From UBA4582 sp965657335 (lineage in GTDB: Bacteria > Pseudomonadota > Gammaproteobacteria > Pseudomonadales > Azotimanducaceae), in assembly GCA_965657335.1 (NCBI GenBank), contig CBFHOH010000005.1:62001-126000 (forward strand): a DNA stretch of 64,000 nt, written 5' to 3'. The stretch's first letter is position 1. Every line of letters begins with the position of its first letter. Positions 15,750 to 24,498 of the stretch are shown piece by piece. A program made the position numbers and the translations under genes. Below the pieces are notes generated by a model. That model was given only the letters and a program-made list of their open reading frames with translations. It was not told the origin of the DNA and did not search any database.

Positions 15750-16856
15750 CTATTTGCTTACTAACGTTTCCAGTTTCTCCATTACTTTGTCTCCAAATTC
15801 AGCTGTTGAAAGTAGCTGTGTTTGCCCCATGCCCTTGAGGTCAGCGGTTGTGTAGCCGGCTTCGAAAACAGACTTCATTGCTTCCCATACTAGCTTTGCT
15901 TCGGCTGCCATGTTGAAGCTAGTTTCCAGCATCATTGCGACTGAGCCAATCATGGAATAGGGATTGGCGATATTCTTTCCGGCAATGTCTGGAGCGCTGC
16001 CGTGGGATGGTTCATAGTAGGCTTTATCGGGTCCAATACAGGCTGAAGGCATGAGTCCAAGGCTACCCAGTATGCCGCCGCCCTGGTCACTGAGTATGTC
16101 TCCAAACATGTTCTCCATGACCATGACATCGAATTGTCCCGGGTTCAGGCAGAGCGCAGTGGCCGCTGCATCCACGAGTAGGTGTACAACCTCAACATCG
16201 GGATAATCGACCCGGACCTCTTCAAGAATTTCATTCCAGAAAACACTGGACTTCAGCACATTGCTCTTATGGATATTGTGTAGGACTTTTTTCCTGCCCA
16301 TGGCTGTTTCAAAACCAATTTTCAGGATTTGTCTCACTTGGTCTTCATCGTACTCAAGGACTTCTTTGACGTACCGCTTACCAGCATCGTTGACACCGCG
16401 TTCTTTCTCTCCGAAATAAAGCCCGCCAACGAGTTCTCTGATCAAAATGATATCAATACCTTCGGGTATCACTTCCTTCTTCAAAGGGGAAAAATGCGCC
16501 ATATCTGCACTTAGATAGATCGGACGTACATTTGCATAAGTATTGAATCTTGCGCGTAGCGGTAATATCGCGCCGCGCTCTGGTTGTTCATCAACGGGAA
16601 TTTTCTGAGATTCTTCGTGACTCAATCCGACTGGACCTTTGAGAATAGCATCAGCAGCATCGCAAATAGCCTTGGTTTCGTCCGGAAATGCTTTGCCAGT
16701 GTCGAAGTAGGCGGCAGCACCGAATGGCGCGCGAATAAGCTCAAACTCAACGTCTCTGTGCCTGGTAATCACGTCAAACACCCTGACTGCTTGCGCCATT
16801 ATTTCAGGACCAATAGCGTCGCCTTCAAGAATGGCGACCTTATATGCGTTGCTCAT
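15750..16856 (-). CDS. leuB: 3-isopropylmalate dehydrogenase
   Basis: A 368-residue NAD-dependent isopropylmalate/isocitrate dehydrogenase family enzyme for the third step of leucine synthesis. Family motifs include the start KVAILEGDAIGPEI, the substrate-binding arginine segment LPLRARFNTYANVRP at about residue 96, RELVGGLYFGE at about 141, VVHLLVDAAATAL at about 224, and the metal and NAD region GDILSDQGGGILGSLGL with HGSAPDIAGK. Length is that of LeuB. It is unusually isolated: leuA, leuC and leuD are not adjacent. Substitutions such as DAIGPE for DGIGPE are minor. A related beta-decarboxylating dehydrogenase cannot be fully excluded. AAAAGG precedes the ATG. Confidence 0.85.
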   Translation of the reverse strand: MSNAYKVAILEGDAIGPEIMAQAVRVFDVITRHRDVEFELIRAPFGAAAYFDTGKAFPDETKAICDAADAILKGPVGLSHEESQKIPVDEQPERGAILPLRARFNTYANVRPIYLSADMAHFSPLKKEVIPEGIDIILIRELVGGLYFGEKERGVNDAGKRYVKEVLEYDEDQVRQILKIGFETAMGRKKVLHNIHKSNVLKSSVFWNEILEEVRVDYPDVEVVHLLVDAAATALCLNPGQFDVMVMENMFGDILSDQGGGILGSLGLMPSACIGPDKAYYEPSHGSAPDIAGKNIANPYSMIGSVAMMLETSFNMAAEAKLVWEAMKSVFEAGYTTADLKGMGQTQLLSTAEFGDKVMEKLETLVSK

Positions 16857-17188
16857 AACCTTTTTCCGTAAGCTGGTGAATTTTGAAGCGCAGATACTAA
16901 CATGCTCAGGCTGCTACTTTTTACTAAAGAATTTTTTAACAGCTATTCAGACAGCCCCTGCAACGGCGATGTTCACTTAAAGTCCGTCGCTTGCTTCTTT
17001 GTAGTACCGAAGGGTGGGTGATGCATATCCCTTCACGCATTCAAAAAGTTTCTTATCTGGTCGGAGCGACGGCCGTGTAAAGCCAGCCTGAATGGCGTTT
17101 GTTTTAGGTGTGTAAATACCGATTTGTAATCGGTACTATATCTGAACTTTCTAGCAATTTAGCTAGCAACAACCCTGAGGCAAAAGCG
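16857..17188. other. Spacer with one strong inverted repeat
   Basis: This 332-base divergent spacer between leuB and the lipoprotein gene has no convincing gene. It holds a perfect inverted repeat at 17117-17135 (TACCGATT, loop TGT, AATCGGTA) that overlaps a possible -10 box TACTAT at 17133-17138. The repeat is a candidate operator or leader hairpin for the gene at 17189. Confidence 0.4.
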
Positions 17189-17704
17189 ATGCATGCTCCG
17201 AAGCAAATTTTTATTCTTATCCTATTTTCCATTTTGCTGGGTTGTACCGATACGAATAGTGTGTCGTCAAACATCAAAAATAAAGAAAGCCATCTTGAGC
17301 ATCCCTATTTGTTTCATTTAGTGCAGGCAGATTTATGGCAAACAGCGGTTGATAGCGGCACCGCTTATTTTCCACCGACTTATCAGCAGGATGGTTTTAC
17401 CCACGCCACTGCTAACCCGGACCTTTTAATGAATGTTGCAAATCACTTTTACCTAGATGTCCCGGGGAAGTGGCTTTGTTTGCAAATGACGACGGACAGC
17501 CTAGCGGCAGCTGGCACAGAAGTTGTTTTTGAAGGAACAGCGCCAGTGGGTGACAAGCAGCCGAATTTCGAGGGCACTGACAACGAACTCTTTCCGCATA
17601 TTCTTGGCGGCATTCATCCCAAAGCTGTGCTTGAGGTTCACGAGGTGATCAGGTCAGAAGCTGGTACATTCTTGTCTGTGAAGAATGTCACGCAAGGAGA
17701 GTGA
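17189..17704 (+). CDS. DUF952-family lipoprotein
   Basis: A 171-residue protein starting MHAPKQIFILILFSILLGC, a lipoprotein signal peptide with lipobox LLGC. The frame is open further upstream, but the ATG at 17189 has GAGG eight bases before it and yields the correct signal peptide. The mature part shows the DUF952 pattern: LFHLVQADLWQTAVDSG, then GFTHATANPDLLMNVANHFY, then GIHPKAVLEV. DUF952 proteins are normally small cytosolic proteins related to an ADP-ribosyltransferase-like fold with no settled activity. A lipidated, enveloped-located version is less common. Confidence 0.8.
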   Translation: MHAPKQIFILILFSILLGCTDTNSVSSNIKNKESHLEHPYLFHLVQADLWQTAVDSGTAYFPPTYQQDGFTHATANPDLLMNVANHFYLDVPGKWLCLQMTTDSLAAAGTEVVFEGTAPVGDKQPNFEGTDNELFPHILGGIHPKAVLEVHEVIRSEAGTFLSVKNVTQGE

Positions 17705-17802
17705 AATATCAAAGTGGCGTTTTAGGCACGGCCTGACCATGTTGTGAATGAGGGGGGCTACATCTTCTTTTGCAGTCGGAGCGATGTCACCTGCGCTGAA
17801 TC

Positions 17803-18096
17803 TCAGTATTCCTTAACAATATGATAGAAGTTTGCACTTGGGGCGTACTCCCGGATAGCAGGTAATCCAGGGTGATCCTTAGCCTTAAGTGCGAACAATT
17901 TGAAATCATTCTCTGATTGCCAACTTGCGTAGTGCAACAAACCTGTTCCTGCTTGAAGCTCATGCAATCGACTCTCAATAAAGCCGGGTTGCTGGCTGAG
18001 AAAGTCCCTGATGTAATCATCGATTTGTGTTCTTGCGGTTGTGTGATTTTCTGAGTTTGTGTTGAAGGTTACGACTACAATGAAATTATCGCCCAT
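17803..18096 (-). CDS. Antibiotic biosynthesis monooxygenase (ABM) domain protein
   Basis: A 97-residue single-domain protein with a dimeric alpha/beta-barrel (ABM) pattern: FIVVVTFNTNSEN at the start, then FLSQQPGFIESRLHEL and LLHYASWQSENDFKLF. Members include quinol monooxygenases and haem-degrading enzymes, and many have no known substrate. The start at 18096 (MGDNF) is chosen because GGAG lies nine bases upstream; the longer frame would put that sequence inside or against the start codon. It is a lone gene convergent with the DUF952 lipoprotein. Confidence 0.75.
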   Translation of the reverse strand: MGDNFIVVVTFNTNSENHTTARTQIDDYIRDFLSQQPGFIESRLHELQAGTGLLHYASWQSENDFKLFALKAKDHPGLPAIREYAPSANFYHIVKEY

Positions 18097-18291
18097 GAAA
18101 ACCATCTCCGGATTTTGGATTTTGATGCATTGAATTTGTGCCTGAATTGCAAACACGCTGCTGATTTAGGCGGGTATTGCGCAAGCTGTGATACGGGGAT
18201 TGTAATTCAAATTGACGAATCGCAGCTTACGATTTACTTTAAAGGCTAAAGGCAGTGCTTATCAATCTGATTCAGGTCCAATTTCATCGCC

Positions 18292-19455
18292 ATGCGCATT
18301 ACTAACATTCGAGACATTGCTGTTCCGCTGGAAGGAAATATTTCTAATGCGGTCGTAAGCTTCAACGATCACACAGTTTCGCTGGTTGCTGTGGTCAGTG
18401 ATCAGACGAGGAATGGCAAAGTGGTGGTTGGATTCGGTTTTAACTCCATTGGTCGTTACGCGCAATCTGGCATCCTAAGGGATCGCATTGTTCCACGGGT
18501 TTTAAATTGTCCGCCGGAATTGCTGTTAGCAACAAATGGTACTGAATTTGACCCCGCGGCTATTGCGAGTATAGCAATGAAGAATGAAAAACCTGGCGGT
18601 CACGGTGACAGGGCTGGCGCCTTAGGTGCGTTGGAACTTGCAATATGGGACTTGAATGCAAAACTCGCTGATGAACCCGCGTGGATGACAATAGCTAAAA
18701 ATTTCAGTCACAGCGTAGAAACTGATTCGGCGAAGGTCTACGCAGCGGGCGGTTATTACTATGCTGAGGATTCAGCGAGTCGACTGCGACAGGAACTTGA
18801 AGCTTATCAGGCGCAGGGTTACGGGGCTTTTAAGATGAAGATCGGCGGTGCCACCCTCACTGAAGATCTTGACCGTATCGATACAGCATTAATGATCGCT
18901 GGTTCAGGCAAAAATCTCGCTGTAGATGCGAATGGCAGATTTGATCTGGATTCTGCCCTTGAGTATGGCGAGGCGATAGCGCCGCTGGGATTGCGTTGGT
19001 ATGAAGAACCAGGCGATCCACTTGACTTCAAGTTAAACCGTGAACTTACACAGTATTACGAAGGTGCGATTGCAACCGGAGAAAACCTGTTCAGTCGAAG
19101 AGACATGATCAACCTTGTACAGTTTGGTGGTATGCGAAAAGAAAAAGATGTTTTCCAGATGGACGCAGGTTTAAGTTACGGACTCACAGAATATGTCAGT
19201 ATGGTAAAGGAGCTAGAAAAACTCGGTTTCGATCGCAAGCAGTGCCACCCTCACGGCGGCCATCTGATTAACCTTCATATCGCAATAGGTCTAGGTCTTG
19301 GCGGTTGTGAAGCCTATCCAGGCGTGTTCCAGCCTTTTGGTGGCTACGCACCTGAATGTGTACTAGAGGATGGACATGTCACGCCAACGGATGCTCCCGG
19401 TTTTGGACTTGAGCAAAAAACCGAGTTAAAAGAACATTTATTGGTACTTTCGTAA
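18292..19455 (+). CDS. Enolase-superfamily dehydratase, probable D-tartrate dehydratase
   Basis: A 387-residue mandelate racemase-subgroup enzyme. The catalytic set is complete: KxK at Lys181/Lys183 (FKMKIGG), metal ligands Asp212 (VDANG), Glu238 (WYEEP) and Glu264 (ATGEN), and His321 in CHPHGGH. Positions and surrounding sequence follow the D-tartrate dehydratase (TarD) of Bradyrhizobium within one residue as I remember it (Lys184, Asp213, Glu239, Glu265, His322). The N-terminal capping domain and total length also agree. D-tartrate to oxaloacetate is therefore the likely reaction. It is followed after 22 bases by a PanE-like reductase, then by a convergent MFS carrier that could supply the acid. 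Confidence 0.78.
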   Translation: MRITNIRDIAVPLEGNISNAVVSFNDHTVSLVAVVSDQTRNGKVVVGFGFNSIGRYAQSGILRDRIVPRVLNCPPELLLATNGTEFDPAAIASIAMKNEKPGGHGDRAGALGALELAIWDLNAKLADEPAWMTIAKNFSHSVETDSAKVYAAGGYYYAEDSASRLRQELEAYQAQGYGAFKMKIGGATLTEDLDRIDTALMIAGSGKNLAVDANGRFDLDSALEYGEAIAPLGLRWYEEPGDPLDFKLNRELTQYYEGAIATGENLFSRRDMINLVQFGGMRKEKDVFQMDAGLSYGLTEYVSMVKELEKLGFDRKQCHPHGGHLINLHIAIGLGLGGCEAYPGVFQPFGGYAPECVLEDGHVTPTDAPGFGLEQKTELKEHLLVLS

Positions 19456-19477
19456 ACCTCAAAGATGTAGGTGAAAT

Positions 19478-20395
19478 ATGAAAATAGCCGTGCTGGGTTG
19501 TGGTGCAATGGGTTCTATATATGCTGCACTGTTGGCTTCATCAGGAAACCAGGTGTTAGTCATCGATACTAACGATGAGCACATTGATGCAATTAATCAA
19601 TTCGGCTTGAGGGTGTCTGGGGCGAGTGGAGACCGCACTGTGCAGATTCCAGCACACAAACATGTTCCTGTTGACGAGGTCGAACTGTTAGTCGTTGCGG
19701 TAAAGGGTGCGCATGTGCAGGCTGCGATTTCAAGTGCACGTGGTGTCGTCAACGCGCAAACGCTGATACTCACAATTCAAAATGGGCTGGGGAGTTCTGA
19801 TGCTGTCGCCAGCGTATTAGGTAAGGAAAGGCTCATCGTCGGCATAGCGCAGGGGTTTGGTGCTTCGCTGCTTAAGCCGGGGCATGCTTATCATAATGAT
19901 ATGAAAGCGATACGTATGGGAGCGTATGACGATCTGGACCTCGAAGATGTGAGCAAAGTCGCAACTTGTTTCACGCAGGCCGGGTTTGACGCTGAGCCGG
20001 TCGTCGATATTGAAGCAATGCAATGGGAAAAGCTCATTTGCAATGTGGCTTACAGTGCCTTGTCTGCACTCACAGGTTTTACCGTTGGAGAGATTATGGA
20101 TGACCCGCAAGTCGGACCGGTGAGTCAGCAAGCAGCAATCGAGGCTTGGGAGATTGCAAAAGCAAAGGGCGTTAACCTTCAGGTCGACGATCCTGTTCAG
20201 ATGGTCAGGCACTTCGCGGCCCGCATGCCCCGCGCCAAACCATCGGTTTTACTGGATTTAGAGGCCGGGCGGTTAAGTGAGGTCGGCATGATTAACGGCG
20301 CGATTCCAATAGAAGCCCAAAAACTTGCGCTGAGCGCCCCGGTCAATCAGACGCTCACTGCTCTGGTACATTCGCTTGAGCAAAGAGGGCGATAA
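19478..20395 (+). CDS. 2-dehydropantoate 2-reductase family protein (PanE/ApbA-like)
   Basis: A 305-residue NADPH-dependent reductase of the ketopantoate reductase family. The Rossmann motif GCGAMGSIYAALLASSGNQV opens the protein (seen as GCGAMGSIYA at residue 8). The central TIQNGLGSSDAV motif and the C-terminal EKLICNVAYSALSAL with the catalytic lysine region are typical. AGGTG precedes the ATG. The gene is 22 bases after the tartrate dehydratase-like gene. In that setting the reductase may act on a 2-oxo acid made in the same pathway rather than in pantothenate synthesis; panB and panC are not nearby. Confidence 0.8.
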   Translation: MKIAVLGCGAMGSIYAALLASSGNQVLVIDTNDEHIDAINQFGLRVSGASGDRTVQIPAHKHVPVDEVELLVVAVKGAHVQAAISSARGVVNAQTLILTIQNGLGSSDAVASVLGKERLIVGIAQGFGASLLKPGHAYHNDMKAIRMGAYDDLDLEDVSKVATCFTQAGFDAEPVVDIEAMQWEKLICNVAYSALSALTGFTVGEIMDDPQVGPVSQQAAIEAWEIAKAKGVNLQVDDPVQMVRHFAARMPRAKPSVLLDLEAGRLSEVGMINGAIPIEAQKLALSAPVNQTLTALVHSLEQRGR

Positions 20396-20418
20396 CAAGC
20401 CCGTCATGATCTAGCCCG

Positions 20419-21741
20419 TTAGCTTTGCTCAGTCAGTTGTTTCTGAATCGCCGGCATACTTCTCCAGAGAATGAATGCGCCGCTAGGGCAGAGCAATAGT
20501 GTACAAAGGGCGATAGATTTTCCGATCGCAGCTTCATCCATAAATATGTAATCGGTAACCATCGCAATTACCGTAGGTCCGAGTCCTAGGCCAATCAGGT
20601 TAGCCGCAAGTAAAAAAAGTGCAGTTACCTGACCGCGCATTCTATTGGGTGTCATCAACTGTAGCGCGCCGCCAGAAATGCCACCCTGAAATGCAGAAAA
20701 ATAAATCGCAAATGCCATCGCGACGATGGCTAACTTGTCGTTTTCTATAAATCCAAGTGCTATCGCGCAGGGCATAATCGCGAGCATGCTGAATAGTATC
20801 ATCCTGATATAAGCATCATGTATGCCACGGGCCATCAGCTTATCTGAAAGTAAGCCAGCGGTGAGTAAACCGAAGGTGCCGGCCGAGATCATGACTAGTC
20901 CAAATACCCATCCTGCCTCCGGACGAGAGTATTCGAAGGTGCGGATAAAGTAAGTGGGGCCCCATAGGTTCAGTGCGTACACGACCATAATGAAGATGGA
21001 AATGCCGAGTATGTGACCAAGATATGCCTGCTTGCGTTGCAAGAGATAAGAGAGAACATCTTTTAGTGGAATCTCAGCGAGATCTTGTCCTACGCCCTTG
21101 CGAGCAGGTTCGCGAACCGTATAGTACATCAGCGCTGCTACGAAAAGTCCCGGTAAACCAACGATAAAGAAGGTCAACTGCCAGCCCTCCATCTCGCCGA
21201 TTATCGGCACAATGATGCGGTCCATCCCTTCAACATATCCAACAACTGCGCCTCCCAACATGTATGCAAATCCGGAGCCGAGGGTGACGCCGATCATGTA
21301 GACAGAGAGTGCGCGTGCCAATATGTTTTTAGGAAAGTAGTCAGCGATCATTGAATACGCAGCGGGTCCCAACGTGGCTTCACCAACCCCAACCCCCATC
21401 CGCGCAAAGAAAAGCGTCCAGTAACCCTTCGCAAGTCCACATAGCGCGGTCATGAAGCTCCACGCTGTGATACCAATCACAATGAGGTTGCGACGGCTAC
21501 CTCGGTCGGCAATACGCGCTAATGGTAAGCCCATCAATGCGTAAAAAAGCGAAAATGCAAAACCCGCGAGCAAGCTGTATTGGGTATCGCTTATATCAAA
21601 GCTGTTCTTTATCGGACCAACCAGCAGCCCCATTATCATCCTATCTAGGAATGAGAATGCCTGGGCTACCAAAAGTACGAAAACGACGTACCAGGCATAG
21701 ATTGTTGAGCTGTTCACGGATTCTTTTTTTTGGTTCGACAT
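20419..21741 (-). CDS. MFS transporter, spinster-like group
   Basis: A 440-residue major facilitator with twelve predicted spans. Characteristic patterns are AQAFSFLDRMIMGLL in TM1, the loop 2-3 motif GLPLARIADRGSRRNLI and the TM4-5 motif RMGVGVGEATLGPAAYSMIADYFP (RMGVGVGEATLGPAAYS). These are typical of the spinster/hexuronate-like carriers common in marine Gammaproteobacteria. Substrate unknown. It shares its direction with the hydrolase upstream (27 bases apart), suggesting an operon in which the carrier imports the hydrolase's substrate. A similar carrier occurs at 39222. Confidence 0.85.
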   Translation of the reverse strand: MSNQKKESVNSSTIYAWYVVFVLLVAQAFSFLDRMIMGLLVGPIKNSFDISDTQYSLLAGFAFSLFYALMGLPLARIADRGSRRNLIVIGITAWSFMTALCGLAKGYWTLFFARMGVGVGEATLGPAAYSMIADYFPKNILARALSVYMIGVTLGSGFAYMLGGAVVGYVEGMDRIIVPIIGEMEGWQLTFFIVGLPGLFVAALMYYTVREPARKGVGQDLAEIPLKDVLSYLLQRKQAYLGHILGISIFIMVVYALNLWGPTYFIRTFEYSRPEAGWVFGLVMISAGTFGLLTAGLLSDKLMARGIHDAYIRMILFSMLAIMPCAIALGFIENDKLAIVAMAFAIYFSAFQGGISGGALQLMTPNRMRGQVTALFLLAANLIGLGLGPTVIAMVTDYIFMDEAAIGKSIALCTLLLCPSGAFILWRSMPAIQKQLTEQS

Positions 21742-21768
21742 GTGTTGTTAGCTCTCTAGGTTTGCGTC

Positions 21769-22914
21769 TTAAACTGAATGCTTCTCCAACCAAGCCACAA
21801 TGAGATCGGCAACATCATCCCGAGCAGTGTCGGGCGTCTCAAGGTAGTGATCTCCTTTGATCAGATGCAGCTCCTTGTCGTCGGTTCCGAGCGCGTCAAA
21901 TATGCCCTGTGCATCACTCGGAAATACACCGGTATCCGCGAGGCTTTGAATAACTAGCGCTGGATTATCTATGCGATTTAGGTGAGGTGGACCTTGGCAG
22001 TGCGACGCTTTCAGACTCCACATTGAAAGCCAGGTCCGCAGAGTATTGGTTAGACCTATTCCTCGTGGCGAAAAGTTAGCTGTTTTGGGGTCGCCCGCAT
22101 AACACCAGCGTGGCTTGCGATCTGACGGGTCGATAGTTGGGTCCATCAACCTGAGGTCAGCCCAGGTTCTGTACATGTGGAATGCTCGATCGCTCATGCC
22201 GAGTTTTGACAATCGAGCGAGTTCTTCGTGACACCAGGCGGTGATACGGTGATTTCGCTCGACCTGAGCGGCTCGATATTTGATGATAAATTCGGGCGAG
22301 TAGGGCGGCCCGTTTACCGGGTTGTACATGTTGAGCGCAGGGTCGATGCTGGTTGGGTCTGTTTCGTTCACAACTGATGGGTCAAACCAGTCGGTTAAAA
22401 CCTCAGGACGCCCGCCGTGGGCACAAAGTGAGATGTAGAGGTCTGCAGGCAACAATTCATGTAGCGCATCGGGTATTCTGAGACCCGGTGTAGGCGTGAT
22501 TGTCACACCTTTAGCCTGGGACTGGTAGGCAGCCATCAAAGAGCCGCCACCGGAATTCCCCAGAATAACTACATTGGAGATACCGGCGGTTTCCTTTAGC
22601 CAACGAACTCCCTGACCAATATCTATCAGCGCGTGTTCTAATAGAAAGAATCCTTCATTACCTCTGAACCGGGTGTTCCAGCCGAGAAAGCCATATCCTC
22701 TGGCTGCCATGTAGTCACCGAGATAGTGTTCACTAAAGTCCACATTGTAGTGCGTGGCTATGAATGCTGTGACGGGCTTTTTATTAAGAGGTTCATGATA
22801 CAGTCCCTGACATGGATGAAAGCCGGCGCCGTTTCTTCCGCTCGTTGGGGATGTCATCGAGACAAAGGTCTTTTTGGATGTTGTGTTGGCAGTGTTGTTC
22901 GATGCCGTTTTCAT
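21769..22914 (-). CDS. Alpha/beta hydrolase of unknown substrate
   Basis: A 381-residue alpha/beta-hydrolase fold protein. The nucleophile elbow is GNSGGGSLM near residue 121, with the serine in GNSGG. A likely acid lies in QSLADTGVFPSD near 333 and the catalytic histidine in KGDHYLETP near 354. The N-terminus is low in hydrophobicity (MKTASNNTANTTSKK), so the enzyme is cytosolic. A long insertion between strand 6 and the C-terminal residues forms a cap. GAGAGGA precedes the start. It is transcribed with the MFS carrier at 20419. An esterase or carbon-carbon bond hydrolase is possible. Confidence 0.78.
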   Translation of the reverse strand: MKTASNNTANTTSKKTFVSMTSPTSGRNGAGFHPCQGLYHEPLNKKPVTAFIATHYNVDFSEHYLGDYMAARGYGFLGWNTRFRGNEGFFLLEHALIDIGQGVRWLKETAGISNVVILGNSGGGSLMAAYQSQAKGVTITPTPGLRIPDALHELLPADLYISLCAHGGRPEVLTDWFDPSVVNETDPTSIDPALNMYNPVNGPPYSPEFIIKYRAAQVERNHRITAWCHEELARLSKLGMSDRAFHMYRTWADLRLMDPTIDPSDRKPRWCYAGDPKTANFSPRGIGLTNTLRTWLSMWSLKASHCQGPPHLNRIDNPALVIQSLADTGVFPSDAQGIFDALGTDDKELHLIKGDHYLETPDTARDDVADLIVAWLEKHSV

Positions 22915-22931
22915 AGCCGTCCTCTCATTCC

Positions 22932-23291
22932 ACGATCATTTGTTATACAGATTTTATACCGGGAAAGTTGGTTTATTTTCTATTTGCCTAAGCTGATGGT
23001 ATTTGGTGCAGATATTAATATCAATTTGTTTGACGAAAATGATTGACTGCAGGCTTGTTACCCGGTGCCTTTTAGCGCGTTTTTTTGGGGTGATTTTGAG
23101 ACGCGGGTTGTCGCTCTCGTGTTAGCGACGCAGAATTATGGCTGTTTAGACTTCTGCAATATCCCTGCAATCATAGTCGGTATAGCGTTTGCGCTGCAAC
23201 AGAAGGGTAATCCTTTGCCCATTGCAGTTGCTGATATTTGATGACAGAATAAAATATCAATTAAATTGACAATAATTGCTTGGGTTCAGGT
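22932..23291. other. Divergent spacer carrying two matching operator-like palindromes
   Basis: This roughly 360-base spacer between the hydrolase and the class-D monooxygenase has no gene. It holds two 13-base inverted repeats of the same design, TCAA-N5-TTGA, each preceded by AATA and followed by C: TCAATTTGTTTGA at 23021-23033 and TCAATTAAATTGA at 23257-23269. The latter is 22 bases before the monooxygenase start. The nearby MarR-family regulator is the obvious candidate to bind them. Confidence 0.5.
23257..23269. promoter_or_regulatory. Candidate MarR operator before the monooxygenase
   Basis: TCAATTAAATTGA is a perfect palindrome around a central A. It lies between the expected promoter and the start at 23292, where a bound repressor would block transcription. 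It matches the distal site at 23021-23033 in its flanks and half-sites. Confidence 0.5.
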
Positions 23292-24449
23292 ATGGAAGAA
23301 CAGGAACTGATCGAGAAAATCCGCTCATTAACACCGATGGTTGAAGCGCATGCAACTGAGGCCGAGCGTATTCGAAAGCCGGTGGATAAGGTCATGCAGG
23401 CTATCGAGGAGACTCAGGTCTATCGTTACTTTGTACCAAAGAAATACGGTGGATATGAGTTTAGCCTAGAGGGTTTTATGGATCTTGGCATGATTCTCGG
23501 TGCTGCGGATATTTCAATCGCATGGGTGGTTACTTTTTGTATGGAACACAATTGGTTGGTGGGGTTGTACAACGAGGAAGCGCAGGAGGATATTTTTGGC
23601 AGATTTCCATACATCATTGCTCCGGGCGCCTTGGCTCCTAAAGGCACAGCAAAACCTGTTGATGGAGGTTATATACTCAATGGGCATTGGGAATGGGGTA
23701 CAGGGGTGATGCATTCGAACTGGATCATGGTTGGGGCGCTCACTGAGCATGATGGTGCGCCGGAGTTGTGTATGTATATTCTGCCAAGGGACCAAGTTGA
23801 TGTCGTCGACACTTGGCAAATGTCCGGTATGGTTGCCACTGGTAGCAACGATATCGTGATAAAAGATGTGTTTGTACCGCGCCATTTGCGTCAGAATTTA
23901 GCAGACATGAGAGCTGGTGATAGTGCAGGAGCAAAGTTTCACAAGACCTCAACTTATCGTATGCCGATGTTACCCGTGCTGGGTTTGACCGCAGCTTCTC
24001 CTGCAGTTGGCTGCGCCAGTCGAACCGTCGCGCTGTTCAAGGAGCGATTGCAAGGAAGAACTGTATACGGAACAGCCGATAAACAATCAGAAAGGGCACT
24101 TGGGCAATCCCGGTTAGCTCATCTGACGATTAGAGCAAAAACCAATGAAAATACACTAAAAAAAGTCGCTAGGGATGTCATGGCGTGGGGAGAAAGCGGC
24201 GAGGTATGTCCCGATATGGAGCGTGCAGCCCTCAGGGTTCGCATCGGTCATATTGTCAAAGAGTCGCGGAATATTGTGCGCGATGTGGTGGAAGCGAGTG
24301 GCGCCAGCGCCCATAATCTAGCGAGTCAGATGCAGAGATCAATGAGAGATCTTGAAACTCTGAGCGGACACACGGTCTTTGATCTGGATATCTCAACTGA
24401 ATCTTACGGAAGATTGCTGCTCGGGTTACCTTCGAACACACCACTTTGA
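23292..24449 (+). CDS. Class-D flavoprotein monooxygenase (HsaA-like)
   Basis: A 385-residue protein of the acyl-CoA dehydrogenase fold in the flavin-dependent monooxygenase group, paralogous to the protein at 1990. Shared landmarks are PKKYGGYEFSLEGF near residue 50, GHWEWGTGVMHSNWIMVGA near 138 and DTWQMSGMVATGSND near 175, with the C-terminal helical bundle ending LLLGLPSNTPL. HsaA-type enzymes hydroxylate phenolic rings using reduced flavin from a separate reductase; no reductase gene is present here. A TTG twelve bases upstream is in frame, but ATG at 23292 has AGG close by. Palindrome TCAATTAAATTGA lies just upstream, and a MarR regulator follows convergently. Confidence 0.76.
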   Translation: MEEQELIEKIRSLTPMVEAHATEAERIRKPVDKVMQAIEETQVYRYFVPKKYGGYEFSLEGFMDLGMILGAADISIAWVVTFCMEHNWLVGLYNEEAQEDIFGRFPYIIAPGALAPKGTAKPVDGGYILNGHWEWGTGVMHSNWIMVGALTEHDGAPELCMYILPRDQVDVVDTWQMSGMVATGSNDIVIKDVFVPRHLRQNLADMRAGDSAGAKFHKTSTYRMPMLPVLGLTAASPAVGCASRTVALFKERLQGRTVYGTADKQSERALGQSRLAHLTIRAKTNENTLKKVARDVMAWGESGEVCPDMERAALRVRIGHIVKESRNIVRDVVEASGASAHNLASQMQRSMRDLETLSGHTVFDLDISTESYGRLLLGLPSNTPL

Positions 24450-24498
24450 TCGCTTCATGTCGGCGTTACATTTGCAGGTGTTGTCAGGAAGGTTTGTA

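Noticed and set aside
16857..17188. tRNA gene suggested by the TACCGATT hairpin
   Set aside because: No cloverleaf, no T-loop GGTTCRA and no acceptor stem could be drawn around it.
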